DNA of 57,472 bases, taken from contig NZ_FTOV01000020.1 of the NCBI RefSeq assembly GCF_900156825.1, positions 1 through 57,472 on the forward strand, in the 5' to 3' direction. The DNA is from Chryseobacterium gambrini. Lineage in GTDB: Bacteria; Bacteroidota; Bacteroidia; Flavobacteriales; Weeksellaceae. Under the pieces are notes generated by a model. The model saw only the letters and a program-made list of their open reading frames with translations. It was not told where the DNA came from and searched no databases. Made by a program: the position numbers and the translations under genes. Of this stretch, positions 1 to 9,405 are shown piece by piece (within the stretch, counting starts at the first letter, position 1; the number at the start of each line of letters is the position of its first letter).

Positions 1-40
1 TAAATATTCAGGATGGATCCTTGTTAAAAATATTGATTAA
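1..40 (+). CDS. 3' end of a T9SS type B sorting-domain surface protein (partial)
   Basis: The first 40 bases read in frame as KYSGWILVKNID followed by TAA. This is nearly identical to the last residues of the next gene (KYSGWILVKNRN) and similar to the one after (KYTSWLLVKNY). These are the final strand of the type B sorting domain used by the type IX secretion system, so the window opens inside a third tandem paralogue. Nothing can be said about the rest of the protein, which lies to the left. Confidence 0.85.
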   Translation, partial: KYSGWILVKNID

Positions 41-62
41 GCAAACAAAAAAGCTGAATCCT

Positions 63-92
63 AAAGCCACGATTTTTTATCGTGGCTTTTTT
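63..92 (+). terminator. Rho-independent terminator after the partial type B gene
   Basis: An 11-bp inverted repeat (AAAGCCACGAT / ATCGTGGCTTT) with a short T-rich loop is followed by a T run. It sits 22 bp after the stop of the partial gene. Confidence 0.85.
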
Positions 93-124
93 ACGCTAAT
101 ATGTTATCATATTTAAAACATAAT

Positions 125-157
125 TTGAATATGTATTAGAAAATTCCATTATTTTTG
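125..157 (+). promoter_or_regulatory. Bacteroidota promoter for the 939-aa type B protein
   Basis: TATTTTTG at 150-157 matches the TAnnTTTG -7 box, and TTG at 125-127 lies 22 bp upstream, within the 17-23 bp range described for Flavobacterium. The start codon follows 23 bp downstream. Confidence 0.6.
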
Positions 158-180
158 CATGAATCCTAATTCAACAACTT

Positions 181-3000
181 ATGAATAAAATTCTACTGTC
201 TCTTGTACTGATGCTTTTCGGCATGAGTACTTTTTTTGCACAGAGGGATACAGAGCACTGGATCGCGCCTTATTATGCATCCACCACAGGATATACCAAT
301 GCACTATATCTTTCTACAGACTCTACCACTCCGTTTGATGTAAAAATTTATAATAATAATACTTTGCTTACCACCGTTACCATCAGCAAAGGAAATCCTC
401 AATCGTATACCGTTTCTGCCAATCTTATTAGCGCAACCACCACTTCGGAGGCGTTACAGATCATTACAAAAGGTCTTTACCTGAAGGGAGACAAGCCTTT
501 TTACTGCACATTGAGATCTGCACAACCTTCGCACGGTGAGATCATCACATCCAAAGGTAAAGCAGGAATCGGGAAATTATTCTTTGTAGCCAATCCGCCC
601 AATACTAATGCAGGAACAGGAACTTCCAATAATTTTACAGCAGGAATTTTGGCTACGGAAGACAATACACAGGTTACGGTTACATGGAATACTTCAGGAT
701 TGGTCTTTTTAGGAGGAACTCCTTCCGGTACCAACACCCACACTTTTACCCTGAATAAAGGAAAGTCTTACATTATGGCCGGAAATAATGGTACCGCAGC
801 AAACCTTACAGGATTTATCGGAGCCAAAATAGTTTCTGATAAGCCCATCACATTAACCAACGGAAGTTCTAACGGTAATTTCGGTGCTTTAAGTTCAAGT
901 GGTTCAGATTTAATTATGGATCAGTCGGTTCCGGCGGAAAGACTGGGGAATACTTTTGCCATGGTAAAAACAAGATCTACCGCTCCTGCCGAAAACATGG
1001 AAGGTGGAATTGTTATTGCCACAGAAGACAATACCCAGATTTTCATCAACGGCGCCACCGCTCCCATTGCAACGATTAATGCAGGGGAATGGTATAGAAT
1101 TAATGAAACCAATTATATTCAGCAGGGAGGAGCAAGCGGACATTTCAATATGTTTATTTCAACCTCTAAAAATGTATATTTATATCAGTTAGTAGGAGTA
1201 GGAACAGAAAATAATACCGGAGGATACAACTATATTCCACCTTTGAACTGTTTCCTTCCAAGAAAAATCGATGAGATCGGAAAGATTAACGAAATGCCAA
1301 GTGTTTCGGGGGTAACCCTGAAGCTTAATATTCTTACAGAAGCCGGAGCAGCAGTTACCGTAAACGGAGCAACTCCTACTGCAGCTCAGGGACCTTATCC
1401 GTTAACAGGAAATACGAACTGGGTAACTTATGCTATTACAGGAATTACAGGAAATGTGACGGTAACCTCAACAAAAGCGGTAACAGCCGGAGTGAACGGA
1501 GGATACAGCACGGCAGGGTACGGAGGATATTTTGCAGGATTCTCTTCCATTCCTTTAATTACAAAACAAACCGGAGACTGTATTCCGGGAATTGTTCTTG
1601 AGGTTGACGACAGCTATGAAACGTATCAGTGGTATCTGAACGGAAATCCTATTCCGGGAGCCAATTCAAACAGCTATACGCCGACAGTAGCAGGAAATTT
1701 TACGGTAAGAATTACAGTAGGATCTTGTGTTCCTGCAATAACTCCTGTTTATAAAGTCTACACCTGCCTTCAGCAGTCTACAAAAGCGCTTACGGTTTGT
1801 GAAGGTTTTCAGGCTGTGGTTCCGTCTTTTACAAATTCTACCCAGACCTATGTTCCGAGTACAGTAACGATTGTTACACCTCCTGCAAACGGTTCTGCAG
1901 TTATTGATCCGAACGGCGTAATCATTTATACTCCAAATTTCGGTTTTACAGGTACAGATACTATGGTTTATAAATTCTGTGGAAACGATCCTGATTTTAC
2001 GGATTGTGAGCAGGTAACTTTAACGTTTACCGTTTCTGCAAGTCCTACAGTAACAGACGCAACACTGAGATCATGTTTTATTCCGGCTAATCCTGCTACG
2101 GCATTATTTGACCTTACAACGGCTCTTGTATCTACCACTACAGGAATTACAAAAAAATATTATCCTTCTTTAACGGATGCACAGCTCGGAACCAATGAAA
2201 TCATCAATCCGGTAAACTATATAGCACCAAACGGAGTGGTTTTCGTGAAAGTAAGCAATGCAAACGGATGTTTCAGAATAGCAAAAGTTACTTTAATTGT
2301 TCTTCCACCAGTGTATTCCAGCGTTTTGCAGGAGAAGATTATCTGTATTGAAAATAAAACAACTTTAGATGCTGGTCCAGGATTTACAGCGTATTTATGG
2401 AGTACAGGTGCAACAACACAGTCGATCAGTAACGTTACCACTGGAACTTACTGGGTAGATCTGAAAACTGGAAATTGTGTAACAAGACAGACGGTAAAAG
2501 TCTATGCTTCAGAACAGCCTGTTATTTCAAATATTGATATTTCAAACAATACCGTTACGGTATATGTATTGGGAGGAACAGCTCCTTATCAATACTCCAT
2601 TGATAATATTCACTGGCAGGATTCCAATGTATTTACCAATGTTCCGAGAGGAAATAATACATTCTATGTAAAAGATTCCTACAACTGTAATCCAATGCAG
2701 GTAGAAGTTACCGTACCGAATCTTATTAACGTAATTACTCCGAACGGAGATGGCGTAAATGATGTAATTGATTATTCGGCGTTAGGAAACAAGAAAAATC
2801 TTGTATTCAATATTTACGACAGATACGGCACAAAAATGCATGAGGGAAATAAAGAAAACGGATACAAATGGGACGGCGCAGTCGGCGGCAAAAAAGTACC
2901 TACAGGAAACTACTGGTACGATGTAAGCTGGAATGAGCCAAACGGTAAACAGACCCCTATTAAATATTCCGGATGGATCTTAGTGAAAAACAGAAATTAA
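181..3000 (+). CDS. T9SS type B sorting-domain protein with IgGFc-binding-like N-terminal region
   Basis: This is a large secreted surface protein of 939 aa. A signal peptide (MNKILLSLVLMLFGMSTFFA, then Q) is followed by about 400 residues resembling the IgGFc-binding N-terminal family, including two copies of an ATEDNTQ motif in strand-rich context. The middle holds Ig-like and repeat segments typical of Bacteroidota adhesins, including WSTGATTQSI followed by YWVDL. The C-terminus is a type B sorting domain (gliding-motility-associated C-terminal family): TPNGDGVNDV, then YDRYG, a WDG turn and WILVKN at the end. Such proteins are exported by the type IX system and attached to the cell surface. 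It is a tandem paralogue of the flanking genes, each with its own promoter and terminator. The ligand is unknown; adhesion is inferred. Confidence 0.9.
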   Translation: MNKILLSLVLMLFGMSTFFAQRDTEHWIAPYYASTTGYTNALYLSTDSTTPFDVKIYNNNTLLTTVTISKGNPQSYTVSANLISATTTSEALQIITKGLYLKGDKPFYCTLRSAQPSHGEIITSKGKAGIGKLFFVANPPNTNAGTGTSNNFTAGILATEDNTQVTVTWNTSGLVFLGGTPSGTNTHTFTLNKGKSYIMAGNNGTAANLTGFIGAKIVSDKPITLTNGSSNGNFGALSSSGSDLIMDQSVPAERLGNTFAMVKTRSTAPAENMEGGIVIATEDNTQIFINGATAPIATINAGEWYRINETNYIQQGGASGHFNMFISTSKNVYLYQLVGVGTENNTGGYNYIPPLNCFLPRKIDEIGKINEMPSVSGVTLKLNILTEAGAAVTVNGATPTAAQGPYPLTGNTNWVTYAITGITGNVTVTSTKAVTAGVNGGYSTAGYGGYFAGFSSIPLITKQTGDCIPGIVLEVDDSYETYQWYLNGNPIPGANSNSYTPTVAGNFTVRITVGSCVPAITPVYKVYTCLQQSTKALTVCEGFQAVVPSFTNSTQTYVPSTVTIVTPPANGSAVIDPNGVIIYTPNFGFTGTDTMVYKFCGNDPDFTDCEQVTLTFTVSASPTVTDATLRSCFIPANPATALFDLTTALVSTTTGITKKYYPSLTDAQLGTNEIINPVNYIAPNGVVFVKVSNANGCFRIAKVTLIVLPPVYSSVLQEKIICIENKTTLDAGPGFTAYLWSTGATTQSISNVTTGTYWVDLKTGNCVTRQTVKVYASEQPVISNIDISNNTVTVYVLGGTAPYQYSIDNIHWQDSNVFTNVPRGNNTFYVKDSYNCNPMQVEVTVPNLINVITPNGDGVNDVIDYSALGNKKNLVFNIYDRYGTKMHEGNKENGYKWDGAVGGKKVPTGNYWYDVSWNEPNGKQTPIKYSGWILVKNRN

Positions 3001-3030
3001 TTTTAAATATCTCTTTAAATAATACTCTGA

Positions 3031-3064
3031 AAACCATGATTTTGATATCATGGTTTTTTTTATT
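3031..3064 (+). terminator. Rho-independent terminator
   Basis: AAACCATGAT pairs with ATCATGGTTT across a 6-nt loop and is followed by a run of T. It separates the two tandem type B genes into single-gene transcripts. Confidence 0.85.
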
Positions 3065-3092
3065 TTTTTAAGCTCAGAATGCTTTTTATTAT

Positions 3093-3100
3093 TAAATTTG
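3093..3100 (+). promoter_or_regulatory. -7 promoter box of the 1133-aa type B protein
   Basis: TAAATTTG matches TAnnTTTG and lies 19 bp before the start codon. No convincing -33 TTG is visible at the usual spacing. Confidence 0.5.
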
Positions 3101-3119
3101 TGTTAAAGGCAATATCTGA

Positions 3120-6100
3120 ATGAAGAAAATTCTATCTTTTCTGTTTTTACTTCTGTTTTTCACCTCTACTTTTGCACAATTGGATAGAGAACACTGGTTT
3201 GCGCCGATGGTAGACCGTACAGGAAATTCAAATCCCAATCAGAAACTGTATCTTTCTACTAACCGTACTACGCCTTTTCCGGTAGAAATTTATAACAACA
3301 ACACTTTAATTGCTACGGTAACGATCAGTAAAGGAAATCCTCAAAAAGTTGATATCCTAAGAGATTATATTATTACGTCACTACAGACAGATCTTTTTAC
3401 GACGACAACTAAAGGGCTTTTTGTAAAAGCAGAATTTCCCTTTTACGCCAACTTAAGATTTTCAGTGTTTAATCACGCTGAAATTATTACATCCAAAGGA
3501 ATTCCTTCCACCGGAAAAACTTTTTACGCAGCCAATGCTCCCCTCTCTGTAAGTAATTCTATCCTGAATTTTATGACGAGTGTTCTGGCAACTGAAGACA
3601 ATACCACCGTTACCATAACAGGATATAAACCCACCGTACAGTTTTCCAACGGAACAACGGGAGCAACCAATCCTACCATTACGTTTAATTTAAATAAAGG
3701 GCAATCCTACATCATCGACGGAATCGGAAATAATGCGGGAAATTTTGACGGATTTATCGGAGCCAAAATTACAGCCAATAAAAACATCAATGTTACGAAC
3801 GGAAATTTCAACGGGCAATATGCAGGCAATTTTCCTTCAAGTTCGGATATTTTAATGGATCAGGCGGTTCCGGTGGACAGATTAGGAAATGAATTTGCTC
3901 TGGTAAAAGGCAACGGAAGCATCGGTTCGAATATGGAAGGTGCTTTGGTAATTGCCACCGAAGACAATACGGAAATCCGTGTAAATAATGAAGTTGTTCC
4001 TGTTGCCACTTTAAATACGGGACAGTATTTCATGATTCCTGACTCCAAATATCAGCTTCAGGGAAGCGGACATTATAATCTATACATCAAAACAACCAAA
4101 AACGTCTATATTTATCAGGTTCTTGCAGGTGCAAGTACCGCAGGGAACGAAGTGGCAACCGGTGGATTCAATTTTATTCCTGCATTGAACTGTTACTTAC
4201 CGAAACAGATTAACGAACTTGGATTAATTGATGAAAACTTTGTGTATTCCAACGGAAATCCGAATGGTATTTTAAATGTTCCCACGAAATTAAATCTCAT
4301 CACAGAAAGAGGCGCAGTAGTTACCGTAAACGGAGTTACTCCTCCTATTTCAACAGGTCCTTTTAATATGACGGGAACTCTTAACTGGGTAACTTACGGA
4401 ATTCCGAATACTGCAGGAACGGTAACCGTTGTTTCGTCTAAAGCGATAACTGCAGGAATCAACGCAGGAAGTGATGCGGTAGGATATGGCGGTTTTTTCG
4501 CAGGATTTCCCACACAGCCTGTAATTTTAAAATCCGGTGGAGACTGCGCTCCGGGAATTGTTCTTACAGTAGATCCTGTAATTTATGACACCTATCAATG
4601 GTACGTCGGCGGAGTCTTAATTCCGGGAGCTACAGGAGCTTCTTACTCACCAACTCAGTCCGGTTATTACACCTGCTCAGTAACAATGGGAAGCTGTGCT
4701 CCTTTAATCACGGCACAGTACAAGGTACAGAACTGTACAAAACTGTCTACCGCTACCTATGATGTCTGTACCACAAAAACAATTGCTCCTGCATTTACCA
4801 GTTCTACCCAGACTCCGATCCCTTCAACAGTCGCAGTGCTTACGGCTCCGACTTTAGGAACAGCAACCGTAAATGCAACGACAGGAGTCATTACTTACAC
4901 CGTTACGAATCCCGGAACTGCAGGAACAGACACTTTCACGTATACATTCTGCGGAAACAACCCGGATTTTCCTGACTGCGAAACTGTAACCGTTACCATT
5001 AACATTCAGGTTTTAACGGTGAATAATGCAACATTAAAAGTCTGTGATAACGGATCGGGACAGGGGATATTTAATTTAACAACAGCCAATGTTACCACTA
5101 ATTCTCCGGTAACCATTACCTATTATACGAATCTGTTGGATGCCCAGAACGAAACTCCGGGAACCGCAATTACCAATACGACTTCTTATACCGCAACGAA
5201 CGGAACCATTGTGTATGCCGTGGTAAAAAATACACTTGGATGTAAAGCTATTGCCCAGATTACGCTTAATCTTTATCCTTTTGCCAACGTTCTTAATAAT
5301 TATACCGGAACTTTTTGTGATGATAATCTGGACGGCGTGGTGAATGTAATTCTGCCTAACATCACCCCTCTTGTTTTAAACAATCCGACTTATTTTACGA
5401 ATGTAAGATATTACGCCAACTTAGCAGATGCCAATGCCGGAAACGCAAATACTTTACCGAATAACTGGTCTTACACAACCACCACTACAATTTATATAAG
5501 AGTAGATTCTCCGGACGGCTGTCCTCCAGTTGTGAAGCCGCTTGTTTTTGTTATCGGAAATAAAATTTCTTTAATTAAAACCACACACGCCATCACCATG
5601 TGTGATGATAATCTGGACGGTACAAAAGTGATTGATCTGATACCTTATATCAGTCAGTTTACAACAGATCCTTCTGTTACAGTGACTTTTCACCCTACTC
5701 TTCCGGATGCTCAGAACAACACGGCGCAGATTGCAAACCCAATGAATTTATCGGGAACCCAAACGGTTTTTATAAGATTTGAGAAATCCGGAGTCTGTCC
5801 TAATATTGCTTCAATTACCGTTACGATAAAAACTCCAAAATCATCACTAATTCTGAAAGATAAAATAGTTTGCCCTAAAACACTGACGACTTTAGATGCA
5901 GGACCGGGATTCGACAGTTATCTATGGAGTACCGGAGCAACCACCTCTTCAATCGGAAATGTTGCCCCCGGAAATTATTGGGTAGATCTTACCGCAGAAG
6001 GCTGTACCTACAGACAAAATGTAACCGTTACAGAATCTTCTCTTCCGGTTATCACGATGATTGAAATAAACGGAAGTACAGTAACGATCGGAGCAAGCGG

Positions 6101-6521
6101 TGGCACTCCGCCTTACGAATATTCTCTGGATGGCGTAAACTGGCAGAGTTCAAATGTTTTCATGAATGTTCCGAGGGGAAATCATATTATCCACATTCGG
6201 GACACTAATCAGTGCGAGGAAGTGACCAGACCATTTGTTATTATTAATCTTATCAATACAATTACGCCTAATCTTGATGGCTATAACGATGCTATAAATT
6301 ATTCTGAATTAATGAATAATGACAACATTGTTTTCAGAATTTTTGACCGATATGGAGCGGAAGTATTTCGAGGAGCGCCTTCCAACAGATTTACCTGGGA
6401 CGGAAGAGTCGGAGGAAGACTCGTAAATACAGCAACGTACTGGTATTTCATCAGCTGGACGGAGTTCGGTGGCACAACTACTGTAAAATATACGAGTTGG
6501 CTTTTGGTAAAGAATTATTAA
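3120..6521 (+). CDS. T9SS type B sorting-domain protein, tandem paralogue
   Basis: This 1133-aa secreted protein has the same architecture as its upstream neighbour. It starts with a signal peptide ending in STFAQ, followed by the IgGFc-binding-like region (ATEDNTTVTI and ATEDNTEIRV), Ig-like repeats and a type B C-terminal domain (TITPNLDGYND, FDRYGAEVF, WDGRVGG, final WLLVKNY). It is about 190 residues longer than the paralogue. The extra length comes mainly from repeated middle units, each with the pattern C-DDNLDG (around residues 735 and 825). This suggests growth by internal duplication. The cell-surface location is secure from the sorting domain; a role in adhesion or gliding-associated matrix is inferred. 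Confidence 0.9.
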   Translation: MKKILSFLFLLLFFTSTFAQLDREHWFAPMVDRTGNSNPNQKLYLSTNRTTPFPVEIYNNNTLIATVTISKGNPQKVDILRDYIITSLQTDLFTTTTKGLFVKAEFPFYANLRFSVFNHAEIITSKGIPSTGKTFYAANAPLSVSNSILNFMTSVLATEDNTTVTITGYKPTVQFSNGTTGATNPTITFNLNKGQSYIIDGIGNNAGNFDGFIGAKITANKNINVTNGNFNGQYAGNFPSSSDILMDQAVPVDRLGNEFALVKGNGSIGSNMEGALVIATEDNTEIRVNNEVVPVATLNTGQYFMIPDSKYQLQGSGHYNLYIKTTKNVYIYQVLAGASTAGNEVATGGFNFIPALNCYLPKQINELGLIDENFVYSNGNPNGILNVPTKLNLITERGAVVTVNGVTPPISTGPFNMTGTLNWVTYGIPNTAGTVTVVSSKAITAGINAGSDAVGYGGFFAGFPTQPVILKSGGDCAPGIVLTVDPVIYDTYQWYVGGVLIPGATGASYSPTQSGYYTCSVTMGSCAPLITAQYKVQNCTKLSTATYDVCTTKTIAPAFTSSTQTPIPSTVAVLTAPTLGTATVNATTGVITYTVTNPGTAGTDTFTYTFCGNNPDFPDCETVTVTINIQVLTVNNATLKVCDNGSGQGIFNLTTANVTTNSPVTITYYTNLLDAQNETPGTAITNTTSYTATNGTIVYAVVKNTLGCKAIAQITLNLYPFANVLNNYTGTFCDDNLDGVVNVILPNITPLVLNNPTYFTNVRYYANLADANAGNANTLPNNWSYTTTTTIYIRVDSPDGCPPVVKPLVFVIGNKISLIKTTHAITMCDDNLDGTKVIDLIPYISQFTTDPSVTVTFHPTLPDAQNNTAQIANPMNLSGTQTVFIRFEKSGVCPNIASITVTIKTPKSSLILKDKIVCPKTLTTLDAGPGFDSYLWSTGATTSSIGNVAPGNYWVDLTAEGCTYRQNVTVTESSLPVITMIEINGSTVTIGASGGTPPYEYSLDGVNWQSSNVFMNVPRGNHIIHIRDTNQCEEVTRPFVIINLINTITPNLDGYNDAINYSELMNNDNIVFRIFDRYGAEVFRGAPSNRFTWDGRVGGRLVNTATYWYFISWTEFGGTTTVKYTSWLLVKNY

Positions 6522-6667
6522 TCGGGATGAAAAATCATTAAAAATTTTCACACATTTTATATTTAAATGCATCCTTATAACATTCATTAACAATTCTGAA
6601 TCAAAGTTTAATATAACTTTAACCTGTTTTCACTACTAAAATAGGTATAGCTTGTTGGTTTTCTGCG

Positions 6668-6675
6668 TAATTTTG
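6668..6675 (+). promoter_or_regulatory. -7 promoter box that fixes the start of the 262-aa protein
   Basis: TAATTTTG matches TAnnTTTG and ends 9 bp before the ATG at 6685. Transcription from it would begin at about the ATG, so the longer reading frame opening at 6652 (upstream of the box) is unlikely to be used. Confidence 0.55.
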
Positions 6676-6684
6676 CGGTATTAT

Positions 6685-7473
6685 ATGAAGAAGCTATTTA
6701 CTCTGCTGCTGTTGGTTTTTCTGGCAAAAATTAACGCACAAACATACTCCGGAGAAGTTTTTCTAAAAGATAATTCTGTTTTGTATCTGAACCAGATGTA
6801 TGTTACGAATCTTAATACCCTGAAAACTGTTTTAAGTGATTATAATGGTGATTTTTCTATCTCTGCCAATCCGGGAGATGTGATCCGTTTTACGTCGATT
6901 ATTACAGAGCGAAAAGATATTAAGCTGACGCCTCAGATGATGGATCAAAAAAATCTGGTTGAACTGAAAGTGGCGTATCACGATATTCAGGAAGTCATCA
7001 TCAGCAGGTTTAAACCTACCGGAAACTTACGTTATGATGTAAATTCAATCAGAAAAGAAGATAAGGCTTTAGCCATTAAAAAAGTAATCGGTCTTCCGGA
7101 ACCTAAAGGAGACGGAACTCCGCCGCAGCTTCCTGTTGCAGGTCTTCGCGATGGCGGACTTACCTTCAGCCTCGAAAGTATTTATGATATTTTATCCGGC
7201 GAAAGAAAGAAAAAGCAGCGCTATGTAGCCTACGAAAAAATGAATAATTCTGTAACGCAGATTAAAAATTATTTAGGAAAAGATTATTTTACAAGATTCA
7301 AAATTCCTGAAAACTTAATTGATAACTTCCTGCAGTTTGTCTATACTTCAGAAAATATCGAACCTTATGTTCTTGCCGGAAATTTCGAGGCGATAAAAAT
7401 TCCGATTGAAAAATATCTTCCGATTTACCAGAGAAGATTAAGGAATTCTCACCTTCAGGATGTTCTGAAATAA
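6685..7473 (+). CDS. Secreted carboxypeptidase-regulatory-like domain protein
   Basis: The predicted product is 262 aa, starting MKKLFTLLLLVFLAKINAQ, a clean signal peptide. The start at 6685 is chosen because the reading frame's earlier opening at 6652 lies upstream of the promoter box. After the signal peptide a beta-rich segment of about 80 residues (SGEVFLKDNS through FSISANPGDVIRF) has the form of a CarboxypepD_reg-like domain, the module at the N-terminus of many Bacteroidota outer-membrane proteins. The rest is alpha/beta and lacks a recognisable catalytic motif or barrel. It is transcribed alone and followed by a strong terminator. The function is unknown; a periplasmic or outer-membrane-associated role is likely. 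Confidence 0.75.
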   Translation: MKKLFTLLLLVFLAKINAQTYSGEVFLKDNSVLYLNQMYVTNLNTLKTVLSDYNGDFSISANPGDVIRFTSIITERKDIKLTPQMMDQKNLVELKVAYHDIQEVIISRFKPTGNLRYDVNSIRKEDKALAIKKVIGLPEPKGDGTPPQLPVAGLRDGGLTFSLESIYDILSGERKKKQRYVAYEKMNNSVTQIKNYLGKDYFTRFKIPENLIDNFLQFVYTSENIEPYVLAGNFEAIKIPIEKYLPIYQRRLRNSHLQDVLK

Positions 7474-7493
7474 AAATTTCCTTCATACGAATA

Positions 7494-7532
7494 AAAAAAT
7501 GTACATTTTCCAACTGGGATGTACATTTTTTT
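7494..7532 (+). terminator. Rho-independent terminator
   Basis: A perfect ATGTACAT arm pair, extended by A and T runs on both sides, surrounds a 12-nt loop. The symmetrical A/T flanks mean it could work in both directions. Confidence 0.85.
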
Positions 7533-7680
7533 GTTTTACCTAAAATAATTTTTAAATTTAGAAAAAATTGAATGTTCATTACAGTTGGTGTAATTTTCGC
7601 TGCAATTTTGGATACTAATGCCTTAAAAATAAATCAATTAAACGAGAAAATATTTTACTTTTACACTTTAATACCAGTGA

Positions 7681-8481
7681 ATGAAAAAGTTATTTATATT
7701 TTTTAGTATGATTCTGTGCATCACTCTTTCCGCTCAGTCGAAAGGGAAAGATTACAGTGAAATTTTAAAAAGTAAAAATATTTACGAAATTAATGCTTTC
7801 CTGAGAGATGCTCATCCCGATGATCCGCGAAGATCTGTGCTTAAACCCCGCGTGATGGAAATGATGAAGGAATACATAAAAAATGCGCAACCCGGTGACC
7901 AGAAAGTAAAACAGATGCAGGACTGGCTTGCTATGCTGAAGCGAAGACCTTCTACCAAAATATCTTTTGATGAGATGAATGCCCTCATCAAACAGAAACA
8001 GATTGCAAAATATCAGAAAGAACTGCAGGTGGGGCAATCTGCGGTAGTGTACACACCAAGCAATCCTAAAAACGTATACATTACTCCTGCTGCTCATTCC
8101 ATAACATCTGCAAACACTAAACCTGTTGCTGCCATTCCTGATGCGGAAGCTTCTGAATTTAATATGCTGATGGCGGAAAATCCGACGGAACATAAAAACA
8201 AAACGGTAAAAATCCTGAACTCTCTTTTCGATAACGACCCCAATGCGAAAGAATGTATTGTGATGATTGAAAATAAATCGGACTGTAATATTATTGTACG
8301 AATAGAAGGAATCGGAACTACGAAGTACAGGCTTCCTGTTCCTTCGCACGGCGACAATTCGATTGTGGTACAGAAAGGTGATTATCTTTTCACCAGTATT
8401 GTTTGTGGAGCTCAGTACGCATCACAGAAAACCATCCAGAAACCCATCATGGTTGCATTGGGAAGTTCTATGAGAAAATAA
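7681..8481 (+). CDS. Secreted DUF6759-like protein, paralogue 1
   Basis: This 266-aa protein carries a signal peptide (MKKLFIFFSMILCITLSAQ). It shares two blocks with the gene at 9406: an N-terminal helical motif around residues 42-51 (AHPDDPRRSV) and a C-terminal beta domain with NKSDCNIIVRIEG, a GDNSIVV turn and SIVCGAQYASQK. The two conserved Cys in the C-terminal domain may pair. The C-terminal domain resembles what I recall as DUF6759 of Chryseobacterium and relatives; that name is tentative. A low-complexity linker separates the two parts. No enzyme motif is visible. Confidence 0.7.
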   Translation: MKKLFIFFSMILCITLSAQSKGKDYSEILKSKNIYEINAFLRDAHPDDPRRSVLKPRVMEMMKEYIKNAQPGDQKVKQMQDWLAMLKRRPSTKISFDEMNALIKQKQIAKYQKELQVGQSAVVYTPSNPKNVYITPAAHSITSANTKPVAAIPDAEASEFNMLMAENPTEHKNKTVKILNSLFDNDPNAKECIVMIENKSDCNIIVRIEGIGTTKYRLPVPSHGDNSIVVQKGDYLFTSIVCGAQYASQKTIQKPIMVALGSSMRK

Positions 8482-8535
8482 CGCAGTTAGCTGTTATTTT
8501 CAGGTTTAAAAATGAAGCATTTGCTTAAAATTAGT

Positions 8536-8543
8536 TATTTTTG
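8536..8543 (+). promoter_or_regulatory. -7 promoter box of trmB
   Basis: TATTTTTG matches TAnnTTTG, 20 bp before the trmB start codon. A TTG lies upstream, but only 12 bp away, so the -33 element is unclear. Confidence 0.5.
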
Positions 8544-8563
8544 CAGGATTTTATAAATTTCTC

Positions 8564-9241
8564 ATGGGTAAAAATAAATTAGCAAGATTCGCAGAAAACA
8601 AGATATTACCAAACGTTATTCAGCCAACGCGGGAAGATGCTTTAAACGGTTTCGATCTTAAAGGAAAATGGAGAACAGATTTCTTTAAAAACGACAATCC
8701 TATTGTTTTAGAATTAGGCTGCGGAAAGGGAGAATATTCGGTAGGTCTTGCAAAAACATTCCCTGAGAAAAATTTTATCGGAATTGATATTAAAGGGGCA
8801 AGATTCTGGTTCGGAGCCAAGGAAGCTGTAGAAAACGACATGAAAAATGTGGCTTTTCTGAGAACCCAGATTGAACTCGTTGATTATTTTTTCGGAGAAA
8901 ATGAAGTGGATGAAATCTGGATTACATTTCCGGATCCACAAATTAAATACAAGCGTACAAAACACAGATTAACGCATCCTGACTTTTTAGAAAGATATAA
9001 GAAATTCTTAAAACCCGGAGGAATTATTCACCTAAAAACAGACTCGGAATTTCTTCACGGCTATACTTTAGGATTTTTGCAAGGAGCAGGTTATGAAATC
9101 ATTACCGCACACCACGATATTTACGGAGCTTTAGAATATGATCCGAATACTCCGCATTTAAGAGATATTAAAACGTACTATGAAGAGCTTTTTTCTGCCA
9201 AAGGAAAAACAATAACGTATATTAAATTCAGAATTAACTAA
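8564..9241 (+). CDS. trmB: tRNA (guanine-N7-)-methyltransferase
   Basis: TrmB transfers a methyl group from S-adenosylmethionine to N7 of guanine 46 in the variable loop of tRNAs. The 225-aa protein shows the SAM-binding motif I at residues 50-58 (ELGCGKGEY), the family signature FPDPQIKYKRTKHR starting at residue 122, and GGIIHLKTD near 155. Length and motif order fit the family well. It is a cytoplasmic housekeeping gene with its own promoter, placed between two members of an unrelated secreted-protein family. Neither neighbour suggests a functional link. Confidence 0.95.
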   Translation: MGKNKLARFAENKILPNVIQPTREDALNGFDLKGKWRTDFFKNDNPIVLELGCGKGEYSVGLAKTFPEKNFIGIDIKGARFWFGAKEAVENDMKNVAFLRTQIELVDYFFGENEVDEIWITFPDPQIKYKRTKHRLTHPDFLERYKKFLKPGGIIHLKTDSEFLHGYTLGFLQGAGYEIITAHHDIYGALEYDPNTPHLRDIKTYYEELFSAKGKTITYIKFRIN

Positions 9242-9405
9242 ACAACAAAACACATGATGAAAAAAAATTCAGTATTTCCAGACTCTTTACAAATTTAACT
9301 TATCGGTAGTTTTTTAAGTGATAAAATTCACATAAACAATTAAAGGCTGTAATATTCTACACCCTTACATTTTCACGTATAAACACAAAATTATAAAGAT
9401 AAGTT

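Noticed and set aside
910..1192. Several overlapping reading frames on both strands inside the first type B gene
   Set aside because: They lie within a long frame with clear domain structure and have no family match or start context of their own. The same holds for the other short frames inside 3120-6521, 28751-31000 and 49859-55917.
7765..8349. 194-aa minus-strand frame opposite the DUF6759-like gene
   Set aside because: The translation is low-complexity and rich in Arg/Phe/His/Ser as expected of an antisense frame; it has no promoter and lies wholly inside a better gene.
9241..9405. tRNA or small RNA gene in the spacer after trmB
   Set aside because: No cloverleaf arms or T-loop sequence were found; the only short frame is 14 codons.
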